From Kappaphycus alvarezii (taxonomy: Eukaryota > Rhodophyta > Florideophyceae > Gigartinales > Solieriaceae), in NCBI GenBank assembly GCA_002205965.3, contig NADL03000629.1, positions 1,178,001 through 1,242,000 on the forward strand: a stretch of DNA of 64,000 bases, given 5' to 3'. The notes beneath the pieces are model-generated. The model did no database searches and was not told the DNA's origin. It saw only the letters and a list, made by a program, of their open reading frames with translations. Shown here piece by piece: positions 26,640 to 37,046 of this stretch. Position 1 is the first letter of the stretch. Each line of letters opens with the position of its first letter. Position numbers and translations under genes: made by a program.

Positions 26640-27005
26640 AATTTTCTTATAGTTCTGGTCCTTTCTTGTCCTCCCTGAACTTCGCTTATCATTACCGCGG
26701 TCCTCTCCAAATTTACTTCTATTTTATCTAGATATTTTTATACTGTATCTATCCCTCTGAATCGGTCCCGAATCAAGTTCTTTTTCCCTTTTTGCTTACC
26801 TCCTCCTCCAAATTCGCTTTTTTGAGAAAAAGGACGCAAATGCACTACTACAAAATCACTTGCAGATTTATTTTACCTATTTCTAATATATAAAACCTGC
26901 CCCGGGAGCCTATTTAAACCCCTTTATTCCGAGTTTTAAACGTTCCCGATCATTTTGCTCAGCTTTCCTCTCCCTACACACCCCGTTCACACCTTCTCCA
27001 GAAAT

Positions 27006-27596
27006 ATGACATCAAATCGCCCCTCTGTCCCTATCTCCAAAAACCGCCCTTCCCGTCCCATCAATGGCCTTCGTCTCGCCGCCTACAGGCCAACCGATGC
27101 CGACGACTACATCCGGCGGCTAACAAAGAAGCAAATCATCGAGTTCGTTCGCCGCCTCTTCATAGAAGAAGAGGCGAGGGAGGTAAGTGAGGATGAGACT
27201 GAGAAAGTCGAGGAGGAGGGCGGGGAGTCCTTCGAGGAATGGTTAGCCCCTGAGCTAGTGTACGAGGCTCAGGGAAGGATGAGGAGGAGGAGGAGGAAGT
27301 GAGAGAGAGGAGGAGAGGAGGAGGATGGGAGGAAGAGGGGAGGAGGAGGAGGAGGAGGATGTGGAGGATGAGGGAACAGGGGGCATGGAAAGTGTTGGAC
27401 TGGTGGGGCCTGGAATGGAGAGTATGGATCAAGTTGTGCCCACGATGGAACCGGATGGAGATATCTTTAGTAGTCTAGATATCTCCCAGGGGGAATAGAG
27501 AGCTGTGAGCCATTCGCAGATATTTGTGGGGACTGCTTGGACAGCATGGATATTTTAGAGGAGTTGTTTGGATCTGATTTAGAGAATGGGAAATAA
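27006..27596 (+). CDS. Acidic protein encoded inside the gypsy LTR
   Basis: Begins at the ATG at 27,006 with a basic, proline-containing N-terminus (MTSNRPSVPISKNRPSRP). A conserved-looking segment with LTKKQIIEFVRRLFIEEEAR follows, then a long glutamate-rich run encoded by GAG/GGA repeats. After two frame changes (about 27,285-27,357 and 27,495) it ends in a short acidic-hydrophobic tail with DGDIFSSLDIS and MDILEELFGSDLENGK before the TAA at 27,594. The first and last parts share one frame, so two compensating indels would give one protein of about 195 residues. The relic LTR keeps a similar tail (ILKELWSSEIEDG, about 12,030-12,075). The function is unknown. The tail resembles acidic activation domains, which is only an analogy. 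Confidence 0.5.
27281..27362 (+). repeat. GGA/GAG low-complexity repeat
   Basis: An almost uninterrupted run of GGA/GAG triplets inside the LTR open frame. In one frame it encodes poly-Glu, in others poly-Gly or poly-Arg. It is a likely place for the sequence or assembly indels that break this frame. Confidence 0.85.
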
Positions 27597-28034
27597 GAGG
27601 ACCTCATTGATTGTTAGTTTCTTAAGTATCTTTTGTTTAGAGTATCATCCACACAAATTGTTTCTGTGCATTTCCTAGTACCTTCTGTAGTTTTGTTCGG
27701 ACTTTAGGGGTAGCCAAAAGTCTATATAAGCTGAGTAAACTGCTTCCTCATGGAGAGGTCAAGCAAGTTGGCAGACAACTTCAAGCCCAGTCCAAATAGT
27801 AGGAAGTTGAGAGTCAACTTCAGACCCAAGAAGAATTTATTTTACGCTAGTCACTAAGCATAGGTGGTAGACCCTGCCCCTTCCATACTTGCTTGTAGCC
27901 CATTCAACTGTCTTCCCTATCCACTCCTTTTTGTTCGTTCAACTATACCACGTAGCACTTTTGTCGCTTGCAACACCTCCTTCTTGGGGTAATTGGTTCT
28001 GAGGATCTCTTCCCTGCTGATTTATCCCTACATT

Positions 28035-28049
28035 TGGTACTCTTGTGGA
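28035..28049 (+). promoter_or_regulatory. Putative tRNA primer-binding site
   Basis: TGGTACTCTTGTGGA starts two bases after the LTR-terminal CA. A TGG start fits pairing with the CCA 3' end of a primer tRNA. The tRNA identity was not determined, and it does not match the usual initiator-Met version. It supports the LTR end at 28,032. Confidence 0.45.
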
Positions 28050-28121
28050 GGGGTTGCACCCGAGGTATCGAGTGAAGTATTAGGTCCACTTGCAGTTTGA
28101 TTTTTTTTATTTTTTGCAGCA

Positions 28122-29064
28122 ATGGATCATAATGCTGCTCGTATATCGTTCACGGGAGCAAGAATGAAGACGTTGAAGAGTTTCTTTACACATATGTAAT
28201 GTTTTAATGCGAGAAAAGAGCGATGAGAGAAGGCCGCAAGTATCTTCGCCTATCTTCATGGTGACGCAAAGCAAATAAAGCAAGTTTATGACGGGTGGTC
28301 TCTTAACGGGAATGGGCGTAACTTCGGTGAGGTATGTGAGTGGCTTGTGAAAGAATATGCTAAGGAGGTAGAACCAGATGAGAGATTCGTACCGCCATAG
28401 AGGCCCGGCTCAACTTCGACGATTTGTTAAGCTCATTGGTATACTTGTGTGATCTCTATGAAAAGGCTGGGTTCAACGCCCAAGCCAAGTACGGAATGCT
28501 GCGTAAGGCGGCGATGGGGATAAGCGGCTCTCCGATTTCCTCCTCATCAAGGGCCCTCACACTTTTAATGAACTGAAGGGTACCATAGTAGAATTTGTCA
28601 AAAATTCGGAGACGTTTCAGTCACTGAGTGAGGACCGAGGGAAACCCGTACATCGATCTATCGTACATCCTGAAAAGAATTATCAAAGGCCGCTACTAGT
28701 GCAGCAGCATTGGAATCTCAGGAGCGATGTCAAAAACTTGGAAGAAAGGTTGGAAACCCGATTCGATAATCGACTTGACATGATAACCTCGCAGTTGGAA
28801 AGCCTTACTCTTACCATTAAGAAGAACCAGTCTGGGGCCCCTAAGGCCGCAGAAGTCTGTTCCTACTGTCACAAGCCTGGACACTTTGCAAATAGGTGTC
28901 CTGATAATCCACATAGAAACACTCGTTGTGGAAAGTGCGGTCGTTACGGGCATCATGAAAGTAACTGCTGGTCTAAAGACAACAGAAGAGCAAATTTATC
29001 GGACGCGAGGAGTGAGTCAGGACCAGAGATGAAAATCTTACAAAACAGAAGGATCAAAGGTTGA
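28122..29064 (+). pseudogene. gag: gypsy gag polyprotein (frame-broken)
   Basis: The ATG at 28,122 lies 73 bases after the primer-binding site. Readable capsid-like pieces occur in shifting frames (KNEDVEEFLYTY near 28,170; a FAYLHGDAKQIKQVYDGW segment near 28,250; ARLNFDDLLSSL near 28,405). The last part, 28,699-29,064, is one clean frame with a coiled region followed by two retroviral zinc knuckles: CSYCHKPGHFANRC (about 28,860) and CGKCGRYGHHESNC (about 28,930). These bind the element's own RNA in the particle. At least three frame changes are needed, so as written no complete Gag is made. Confidence 0.75.
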
Positions 29065-29512
29065 CGGATGCCGGTAATGTATCCATCGCTGAAGAAATCA
29101 GTCAAGTCAATGTGACAAAAAGGGATGGGGAAGGGAACATTTTATCGAAAAAACCTAGGCTAGATTATGGAATGCTGGAGCATATCCCAGCACCTGTACC
29201 TCCTCGAACCAAGAGGCTGATCAAGTTGTTCCAGGAGTGGGAAACACTCGGCCAAGAAGACGAAAAAGAGTAAGAAATTTAAGAGTATCCCGAAGGACGT
29301 ACTAGAATATGTGAAGAAGTACAATTTGGTGGCTGAGCTTGCATCGCCCCAACTGGGATAACGTTTGGTCAACTTTTGAGGGGCGACGCAGAGGATGCGA
29401 GAAAAGAACTCAAAAAAATTATCAGGTCTAATAAGTCCGCTAAGGGTAAGAAACTGTTTCTTCAATCGGCCTCGACAGCACCAAGACGTCTTAAGCTGTA
29501 CCAGTCAAAGTA

Positions 29513-29833
29513 TTGGGAATGAAAACCCAAGCTCTTTTCGATTCGGGCGCTGTTCCAAACCTTATTTCAGAAACTTTGGTGACAGATCTAGGTCTCGAAA
29601 TTATTCCAACTACTCGAAGAATAACTGTGGCGGATGGAACCGTCTCAAAATGCATGGGCACTGTTGACAAGGTTTCCGTGTTCTTTGGGGACTCTAAAGT
29701 TGATGTAGACTTTCTTGTCATGCCGGATCTCCCTTTCGATGCAATCATTGGCTGCCCTACCATGGAAAGACTAGGGACCTGCATTGACTTGGGCAACCAA
29801 ATCGTTTCAGTTAATGTTGACGGCAGAACGTGA
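29513..29833 (+). pseudogene. gypsy retropepsin (aspartic protease) domain
   Basis: One continuous frame. The catalytic triad region is LFDSGAVPNLIS (DSGA in place of the more usual DTGA), followed by the flap-like region and the hydrophobic FLVMPDLPFDAIIGCPTME segment typical of the retropepsin C-terminal half. It matures Gag-Pol in this class. It is separated from gag by a Lys/Glu-rich linker (29,061-29,470) and followed by an acidic linker (29,830-30,105). Frames on either side are shifted, so it is part of a broken pol. Confidence 0.8.
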
Positions 29834-30389
29834 AGATGCCCCTGGATTTCGACAAAAGCACACATCCGGAAGATTTAAGAGAAACGGACAGTGAAGATTT
29901 CACTTCTAGCTATGACAGCGAAGATTCGAACCAACTAACACTTTCGGAAGTGGAAAGGGTACGCTCGGGGATAATGAACATGGCATGGGATGATTATGAT
30001 TCTGGGTTTGAAACAGATGAAGACTGGAATTCTAGGGTAGGTTTGACACCTGAATGTGTTTCTTTTTGCGATAATATCGAATCAAAGGACGGAATTCGAG
30101 CATGAAAGAAGATTACAATTGCAAGGAAAACAAGAATATATCGAATTCCATATCTGAAGATGTGAGCACGCCGGAAGAGGTCCTTCAAAATTTGGAGGGA
30201 GGCAGAAAAGACCAGCGCTCAAATGGCAGAAATTCAAGAAAAAGTACAGCACCTTCCAGCCCCCGCCTCAATGAAAATATCCGACATTTTAACATCTTCC
30301 GAAGTAATTGCATGGAGCGCTTCCGATCTAAGACAAGCAAGTGTACCGGTCACTCACTCATTTGAACTTACCGATACTCAACCAATTTA

Positions 30390-31713
30390 CCACAGGCCTA
30401 GACGTCAACCGCCAAAATATGACCAATTTATCTCAGAGAATGTTACAAGTATGCTGAAAATGATATTATTCGGCCAGTTTCATCCCCATGGTCATTTCCA
30501 GTTGTGATAGCACCAAAGAAGGATGGAAAACTTCGCTTTTGCGTCGATTACCGACAACTGAACCAGAGAATGATACCCGATCGATTTCCGATTCCAAATA
30601 TGGAGGAAATCCTCGAGACTTGAAGGACGGGAGATACTTCACCTCAATTGATCTTTACACTGGTTATTGGCAGATTCCATTGGATGAAAAATGTAAGGAA
30701 AAACAACTTTTACCAGCAAAGCCGGTACATTCAGGTTCGAAGTGATGCCTTTTGGTCTCATGAATGCCCCAGCTACATTCCAAAGAATGATGAACGAGGT
30801 TTTGAAAGGACTTCCATTTGCAAGAGTTTATATCGATGATGTGGTAATATTCTCAAAAACTTGGATCAGCACATATCGCATGTCAAGACAGTGGTGGAGA
30901 GGATATCTGCATACAGCCTGAAAATTAAGTTGAGCAAATGCTTCTTTGCGAAAACTTCTATCCAATTACTCGGTCATATCGTCGATCAAGAGGGAATTAG
31001 AGTGGATCCAGAGAAAACGAAAAAAATCAAGTTGGCACCAAGGCCCGCTTCAAAGACGGAGGTTCGAAGCTTCTTAGGACTGGCCTCATATTACAGAAGA
31101 TTTATCAAAGATTTCGCCAAGACTGCAGCACCGTTACATGCCAGCACTACAAAGAACGGAAAATTTTACTGGAACAAGGAAATGAAACTGCATTTGAGGA
31201 GCTTAAAGATAAGCTATGTGTCCCCCCAGTGCTCATGTATCCAGATTTCAAGAGACCATTTGTTGTGGAGACAGATGCCTCAGAACGGTCTTTGGGTGCC
31301 GTTTTGTCCCAAAAAGATGAAAACGGAAGACTACACCCGGTTCAATTCGCAAGTCGCACTCTGAATGATGCGGAAAGAGATACTCAGTCTGCGAAAAAGA
31401 AGCGCTCGCTGTTGTCTTCGCACTGAAAAAGTTTCGCGTTTACCTTTTATCACTCGAGAAATTTGTCTTGATAACTGATCACCAGGCACTTAAGACAGCA
31501 TTCCAAAAGAAAGATGTACATCACCGCTTGGCCCGATGGCTCGACATTTTCGCAGAATATCGGTTTGAAATTGTGTATAGGCCCGGACGCAATAATCAGC
31601 CTGCCGATTACCTATCCCGCTTGAGGGATCCACTGAGTCCAAATGAAAAAGCTTCCGAGGACATCGTCGGAGTTGCCGAGGTGCAAGTGCGAACAATAAC
31701 GAGTACGAAGTAA
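30390..31713 (+). pseudogene. pol: gypsy reverse transcriptase and RNase H
   Basis: RT fingers and palm: VIAPKKDGKLRFCVDYRQLN (about 30,506), then FTSIDLYTGYWQIPLDEK (about 30,640, motif A), [20 protein letters not shown] (about 30,747, motif B) and [13 protein letters not shown] (about 30,820; the YIDD catalytic box is intact). The thumb with LGHIVDQEGIRVDPEK and SFLGLASYYRRFIKDF follows. RNase H begins near 31,245 (FVVETDASERSLGAVLSQ) and runs to LITDHQALKTAF and YRPGRNNQPADYLSR at 31,600. Frame changes near 30,618, 30,715, 30,858, 31,190 and 31,425 break it. Catalytic residues are retained, so either the copy is young or the indels are sequence errors. Confidence 0.9.
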
Positions 31714-31749
31714 ATTCACGGACTAATTAAATTCCTTGATGGACTAGAA

Positions 31750-32040
31750 ATGAGAAAGGTTGATCTGGAACACAGAAATTGGGTACGCAGGAACCAAAAG
31801 GCTTTTACATTGTGGAATGGGAAACTCTTCCGACACACAAAAGCCGGTCCTCGACTAGTGGCCCCTATGAAAGAAAGGATGAAGATCTTGAGGACTTTTC
31901 ATGATGAGTTAGGGCACGGGATCTCGAAACAACCAAAAAGTTCATTACGGAGAGATTCTGGTGGCCCAGTATCCATAAGGACGTCTATAATTTTCGTGGT
32001 TCATCCGGCAGAGTTTGGCTACCGACTGCAGCATGAGGGT
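31750..32040 (+). pseudogene. gypsy integrase N-terminal zinc domain, truncated
   Basis: Contains the H2C2-type start of integrase (FHDELGHGI, then after a frame change a KFITERFWWPSIHKDVYNF-like segment near 31,945-32,000). The pair of cysteines and the whole catalytic core (DD-E) are missing. Homology ends at about 32,030, where minus-strand LINE sequence begins. Confidence 0.75.
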
Positions 32041-32299
32041 TGGAAACCTCGCTCAATAGTGATCCTTCCCGAAGAACGTGGCTTACGACCCGTACCATGT
32101 ACAATAAAGAATATCGCGTATATAGTCTGCCTTGGCAGCAGGCCTAGCCGCATCAGATGCTTCTGGAGACCACCATATCCGTCAGAGAGGCTCGGATGGA
32201 GTCGTCGGACAAACTCGGGAAAGTGGCTGTCCGCATCACGTCTTGCGCGGTACCCAATTACTCCTGGTTCGTCGGGTCATCTCGCCTGCTCTGGGGTCG

Positions 32300-34240
32300 A
32301 TGATGGTGGCCTTTATAACATGCCATATTCATCGTCGCCAAGGAAGCGAATCCGTGGCTGCGGTATCGTAGAGGAGGGTTCACCTGTTGCCAGACTGCGT
32401 TTGTCATCGGCACATTGTTTGACTGCGAGTAGTATTATATCTGGTTGTAGACGAATCTCTTCCTAGGGGCGCTTGTCGCGCTTTGCGTTGTAAGCTTCAC
32501 CACATTTTGTTGCTCGCATGCGGAAGCACACACTCAGCGAAGCTGCAACCGAGTGCAAGCATTCCCAATCCCGTCGATCAGCGACAACGTCCCTTTGCAT
32601 CTGCCGATTTTCTCCTTGAGAAAGATCCCCATGAAATGAGGCGAACCAGTCGGGACACCGAGAAGGCCAATGCCTCCATTCGGGAAATTGTCGTTTAAGA
32701 AGGCTTGCAACAATGACATTGTCTGATTGACAAGATGATGTGACCAGAATAGACGCGTTTTCCTGGTGTTCAAATACAAGCCACGGTCGGGTCCTTTGGA
32801 GCTAAGGATCTCGACTGCTCTCTTGAGCTTAGCATGCGTGTCATTGAGGATGCAGTCGATACCATCCGTGTAGACCAAGCTCTGTCCCTCAGCAATTTCA
32901 TTAGACGCAATTAACCCATCCTTTTTCTCCCCCTTTTCTTTACTCAACCGAACCACTGCAGAACTTCGTCAACACTTCGCCGCTTTCGGCGCTCGCCCCG
33001 TGCGACATGTCGTCGGGTGCGGGCGCGCCCACTTCCTCCCGTCTGGCCTGTTTCCCCTGCAGATCTACATGCCGCGACTTCTGCGCACTCGCTGCACCGG
33101 TCTCTTCGATATCCTTGTCGACAGTACCGCCACCTCTCGCCCCTGGAGCACGTTGGACGAACTGGGAATGGGCGCGCAAAGATGGCGTTGCTTTTCAAAC
33201 GGCGCTGTAAAGCGGCGCTGCCTGGTTTTCGTCAAGGTCGCCCGTCCGCGGTGAAGCCTGTCGCCGTCGCATCCGTCTGCAAGGTTCTTAATGGCAGGCG
33301 AAGGAGCCTGTTTTTCAAGCCGTGTGTGCTCTATTCGGTAGGGTATTCCAGGTGGATTTTTTCTGGCTCATCCCTCTCTCGTTTCAGTTGTCCTCCCCAC
33401 TCCTTCCAGTACCCAAGACTAGCAAGTCTGCGGTGAATCCTTCGTGTCTACCGAAACCCTCTCGCACGTCACCAATCGGTGATAAGCAGCCCCTATCTTG
33501 TACGGAAGCCACCCCTATTATATTCAACCCCGAAGGCGTCCATGGGCAGGCGTCAAATGGGCGCGCGGGTGACGTTATTGCGAGCATGGGGATAGCGATG
33601 GATTTGTCTGCACAGGGTCTATACTTCACCTTGTTGGTGATGTGGTAGTGGTGGATGAGTTCCTCTTCCTTAGACCAATCCATCAGCCGAAAATATCTTT
33701 CAAATGTAAACCAACCCAGCATGGCGAATTTCATCTTTCAGTGGGTGTGTACTACAAGGGAAAACATGAACATGCTCTCTATGCCCCCTTGCTATATTCC
33801 GTCGGGGCTGGGAATATCTTCTGTAGATGCCGCAGACAAAAGTTACGAAATCTGACAAGCGTATACCATATTCAGAAAACGAAAGGCGCTTTGGTCAGCA
33901 GGATGTCGACCTTTCTCTGTCTCGAGAAGCAGTTGAACGTGTTGTGCACGTCCACTGAGACGAGGGGGTAGTCTTCACCTTCGCCTTTGCTGTCGACGAG
34001 TGTACGGGCTTGGCGCACAAGAGAATGTAGTACGCAGCGTACTCCGTTGGCCACCGAAACAGGGGGTAGATATTCCCTCCTGTATTCCAATGTTTGGCAC
34101 AGGAAACCTTTGTTACCTTTTGCCGTATGGTCGTCTCAACTGCAATGGATAAATATAATCTGGCCGAGATTAGATGGGAAGCAGCGTCGCAGAGGAAACG
34201 AGAGGGATTGTCTTATCTGGGAGGTGCCCATGGGCTAGTC
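32300..34240 (-). pseudogene. LINE reverse transcriptase (broken)
   Basis: Segments in order on the minus strand: a pre-palm segment GHLPDKTIPLVSSATLLP (about 34,230-34,180); VETTIRQKVTK (about 34,130); GVRCVLHSLVRQARTLVD and LVSVDVHNTFN (motif A, about 34,040-33,930); QGGIESMFMFSLVVH (motif B, about 33,790-33,745); LVYTDGIDCIL (position of the YxDD motif C, about 32,870; the catalytic pair is degraded to DG); AVEILSSKGPDRGLYLNTRK and LLGVPTGSPHFM (thumb, about 32,820-32,640); and VWQQVNPPLRYRSHG (about 32,399-32,341). These are the hallmarks of LINE RTs. Many stops and shifts make it inactive. Confidence 0.75.
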
Positions 34241-34699
34241 TCTTTACAAAATCCGTTTGCACCGAGATGCCCGTCACGACAGCTTCAGGGCTCACCCTTG
34301 TGTTCGCCGGTAGTTGCGGAAGTCGCGTGGACATTCTGCCGGGGCCCGGTGCGGAGCTTGGTTAAAGCTTTAGATGGCGTGTGGAGCCGCCTTGTCAGTG
34401 ACGTTTAACAGGACCGGCGGGTCTCTCGCATCTATGACTTTCACTGAAGGCCGCGTTTATGGGTGCAGTTTTGGTTGGCTTGTGATAAATTACAGTTCAT
34501 GCAAGTCGCCAATGCGTGACTGGTGTAGGGTCTGCACAGCGCGACCGAATCGCGCATCTACAGCGAGGTGGGTTCCTCTGCGGAACGTGGGTTTACGAAG
34601 AGTGTTGTTCTGCAAGAGTCGACGGCTAACAACACTCTTTTCCTTTTTCTCATGTCCTTAAATTGCTTCCGTCCATAATACGCATCATTCCCCTGCTGT

Positions 34700-36804
34700 G
34701 GCGCGCCGGATGCAATCGCGGAGTCTTTGGCTTTTCCTTGCGTGGGATTGCCACCTAAGTTTGCTCTGCATTAAACGTCGTAAGACTACAGCGGGAAGAA
34801 GGTGTGCCTATGAACGTTGAACCATTTGCTATTTGGCTATTTGATCTAGTGTTTAGTCTGATTCCCCCGGTATTATTGTAAAAGGTCGCGAACGACATGT
34901 ACCGTTTCATTGGTATGGTTACGTGGTTCTACAAAGTTCGTACTAGATCGGTGTGCTTCATTGTTTGGGGCCCCTCCCGAAGAGAAGACCACCCAAAAGA
35001 TTCCTTACCCCGTTACTACTGTGGCAACCTGTTACTACTTTGTTACCATAGTCTTCCAACAGAACAGTTACCGTTAACACCCTCTTGATCGTACCCGGAG
35101 GAAAGCAGCGTGGGAAGGATCTGGATTCCGTGCTCTAGCAGCGGCGCGAGAGAGTGAAATATGTAAAATGGCGAGGCTACACATGTCCCGGGATGCGCTC
35201 GAAAATACCTGGATGCCTCAGCGGGCTGTGCCGCGCCTCGTGGAGAGACGAGAGTGGTACACTTAGCGAGGAGCGGTCTTGATTTTCGGTCGGCATCCTT
35301 GTCGGAATTGCACGAAGTGCAGAACTTACGGGAGGAACCATCGACAAGATGCCTTAATCCCACTCCGACTCAAGGCGGCGGCAGAGGTAAGTTTAGCGTA
35401 CGTCGATTGTATTACAAGTGAACTCGTTTGCTCAAACACACTCCTCGCACAGGATGTTCAAAATTTTACTTTGTTCACGATCGGTACCAAGTACGGCTTA
35501 AGTCGGCATAGAACTATCAGTAAAGGTCACCTGCATTGCAAGTCCGAGTGAATCATGTTGGTCCCGGATGCTGTAGCATCCTGCTACCGAAAGTGCTGAT
35601 GAAGCATGATTAGTGCTTGCTGCAAGGTATCAGACCAAGTTGGGAAACACTTGTTACATCGTGGTAACTTTCAGTATCTGATAGCTGACAAGTGCATTTG
35701 CCCAGTTACGGGGCTGACGAATACAGCATCATACAGCGGAGTCAATGTCTAATCAGGAAGCATCTAGACACGAAACATTTCGTGGCAGTTGAGATCGGAG
35801 TCCATAAATTGCAACAAGAGTGCAGATCCGTCATGCGTTGAAAGATGGCCTCGGATGTGGGTTGCGCGCCGTTCCGTCGTCGCCATCGTGGTGAAGGATT
35901 CCCGAGGACCATTGGAGTGGGTGGGCTTTGACCGCTGGGCGACAACTCGGTGGGCTTGTAGAGCCCTCTGCCCCTTGGCGCACGTCGGGTCTACAGTTAC
36001 CGCGGGAGGCGAACTTGCGCCTGTTTCCGGCGGGTTGGCACTTCGGGTTCCCGTAGGCCTGCAGCGTCTTCCAGTCGGTGGACTTGGGTGTTTGGGGCCG
36101 TATTCGGTCGCAGTGTATCCGAAGAATATGGCTCTGATGTTGTGTCTGCGGCATCCGAGTCGATTACTTCTCGTCCATTCTGTGGGAGGCCTTGCGTTTT
36201 AGGTAACTGTGGTGCGAGTTGCGGACATCCTCTACAGAACTTCGTAATGAGGTTCTCGATAAAGGCATTCCTTGGTTGTAGGGCAGTGGCTGCCACATCA
36301 ATGAGGCGGATACTTGCTCCCGCTAGGACTTTACGGGTTGCCATCGTGATTTCAGGGCCCGCAGTATTGAGTTTTGAAAACTTGCGAGCGGCGGCAATCC
36401 AGGTGCCGACTTTCCATTTTACCGTAAGGAGCTCGGGATGTGCTCAGACAATGGCCTCGTACAGAGACGAGCGACGGATTATATCTGGGGAATCTCCTTG
36501 AGAATTTTGAGAATGTCCTGAGAATCTGCGGCGTAATGCACAAGAATTGTCCAGTCCCCTGCCTGGTAGGGTGAGCAGCAAGCAGCAGGCATGCTTGCGC
36601 GTCTTGGTACACCGACAGGTCTCTATTACCGGAAGGGCCTGCGGAGAGCGCTAACGCGGACATCATGGGGGCCAAAATGGGCGCAAAGCCTGTCATGCTG
36701 TTGCTAAGGACTGGCATTTTCGGCACATGAGCACAACTGCGGCGTTTCGGGGTCGCTTTGACTTTGGGTTTAAGGGATTCTAGTAGGGTAGTTTGAGAGA
36801 GCAA
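34700..36804 (-). pseudogene. LINE N-terminal region, unassigned
   Basis: Minus-strand open pieces upstream of the RT: 36,804-36,352 (150 residues, includes TGFAPILAPMMSALALS and LSVYQDAQACLLLA), then a frame running 36,344-35,997 starting RKVLAGASIRLIDVAATALQ with FCRGCPQLAPQLPKTQG, and 35,363-35,043 with a CTSC pair. These are placed here by position upstream of the RT on the same strand and by the helical, RT-preceding character of such elements. No specific domain is recognised. The CRGC and CTSC pairs might be remains of zinc fingers. Confidence 0.4.
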
Positions 36805-37046
36805 AGATTTGGTTGATGAAGTGCCCCGTAAGAGCCAGGCTACAAGAGGTGCAAAAGGATTTGCCAGTTTCTTTGGTGCAAATCCTAGCTATCCGACTAG
36901 ATACAGTCCAAAAGTTGATAACCAGCAAATTCGTTTCACGGTGGGCGTGATTCTGCCTACGACACAAACCGGTTGGACACAGAAAAATGGGCTCCAATCC
37001 CGCTGCTCTGAGCGTGGGATGCATACAGCTTTTCCAATTATATCCG

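Larger units (their letters stand above)
26640..28032 (+). repeat. 5' LTR of the gypsy element
   Basis: Called an LTR because related sequence occurs both upstream of gag here and downstream of pol in the relic copy (11,270-12,525). It contains a TATTTAAA promoter-like box at 26,911, a pyrimidine-rich stretch after it, a long open frame (27,006-27,596) and ends at a CA dinucleotide (28,031-28,032) followed by a primer-binding-site-like TGG. The left boundary is estimated from where similarity with the relic fades. At about 1.4 kb it is long for this class. Confidence 0.6.
26640..32040 (+). mobile_element. Ty3/gypsy LTR retrotransposon, 3' truncated
   Basis: In order: LTR to 28,032, primer-binding site at 28,035, gag with two CCHC zinc knuckles, retropepsin, reverse transcriptase, RNase H, and the integrase H2C2 zinc domain. 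The order PR-RT-RH-IN is the Ty3/gypsy (Metaviridae) arrangement. Homology stops at about 32,015-32,040 inside the integrase zinc domain, so the integrase core and 3' LTR are missing. Several frame changes break gag and pol, but motifs are well kept, so this copy is much younger than the relic at 6.7-12.5 kb. The left end is approximate. Confidence 0.85.
32041..36900 (-). mobile_element. Decayed LINE-like (non-LTR) retrotransposon, 3' end missing
   Basis: Read on the minus strand from 36,900 to 32,041. An N-terminal region (36,800-34,700) without recognised domain is followed by reverse-transcriptase pieces in the correct order (34,240-32,300). The thumb-side pieces resemble the family whose RT is followed by a zinc knuckle and a restriction-like endonuclease, as in the second LINE at the window end. 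That C-terminal part is absent here: the element stops abruptly against the truncated gypsy integrase. There is also about 0.8 kb of unmatched GC-rich sequence (33,740-32,960) between RT motifs B and C. It is more GC-rich than the left half of the window. Confidence 0.7.

Noticed and set aside
26375-26731. 118-codon plus-strand open frame before the gypsy LTR
   Set aside because: Starts at GTG, has no domain, and probably lies in the LTR or its flank.
33000-33654. Several overlapping plus-strand open frames of 65-140 codons
   Set aside because: They lie within the insert of the minus-strand LINE. High GC content makes long open frames common, and none has a domain.
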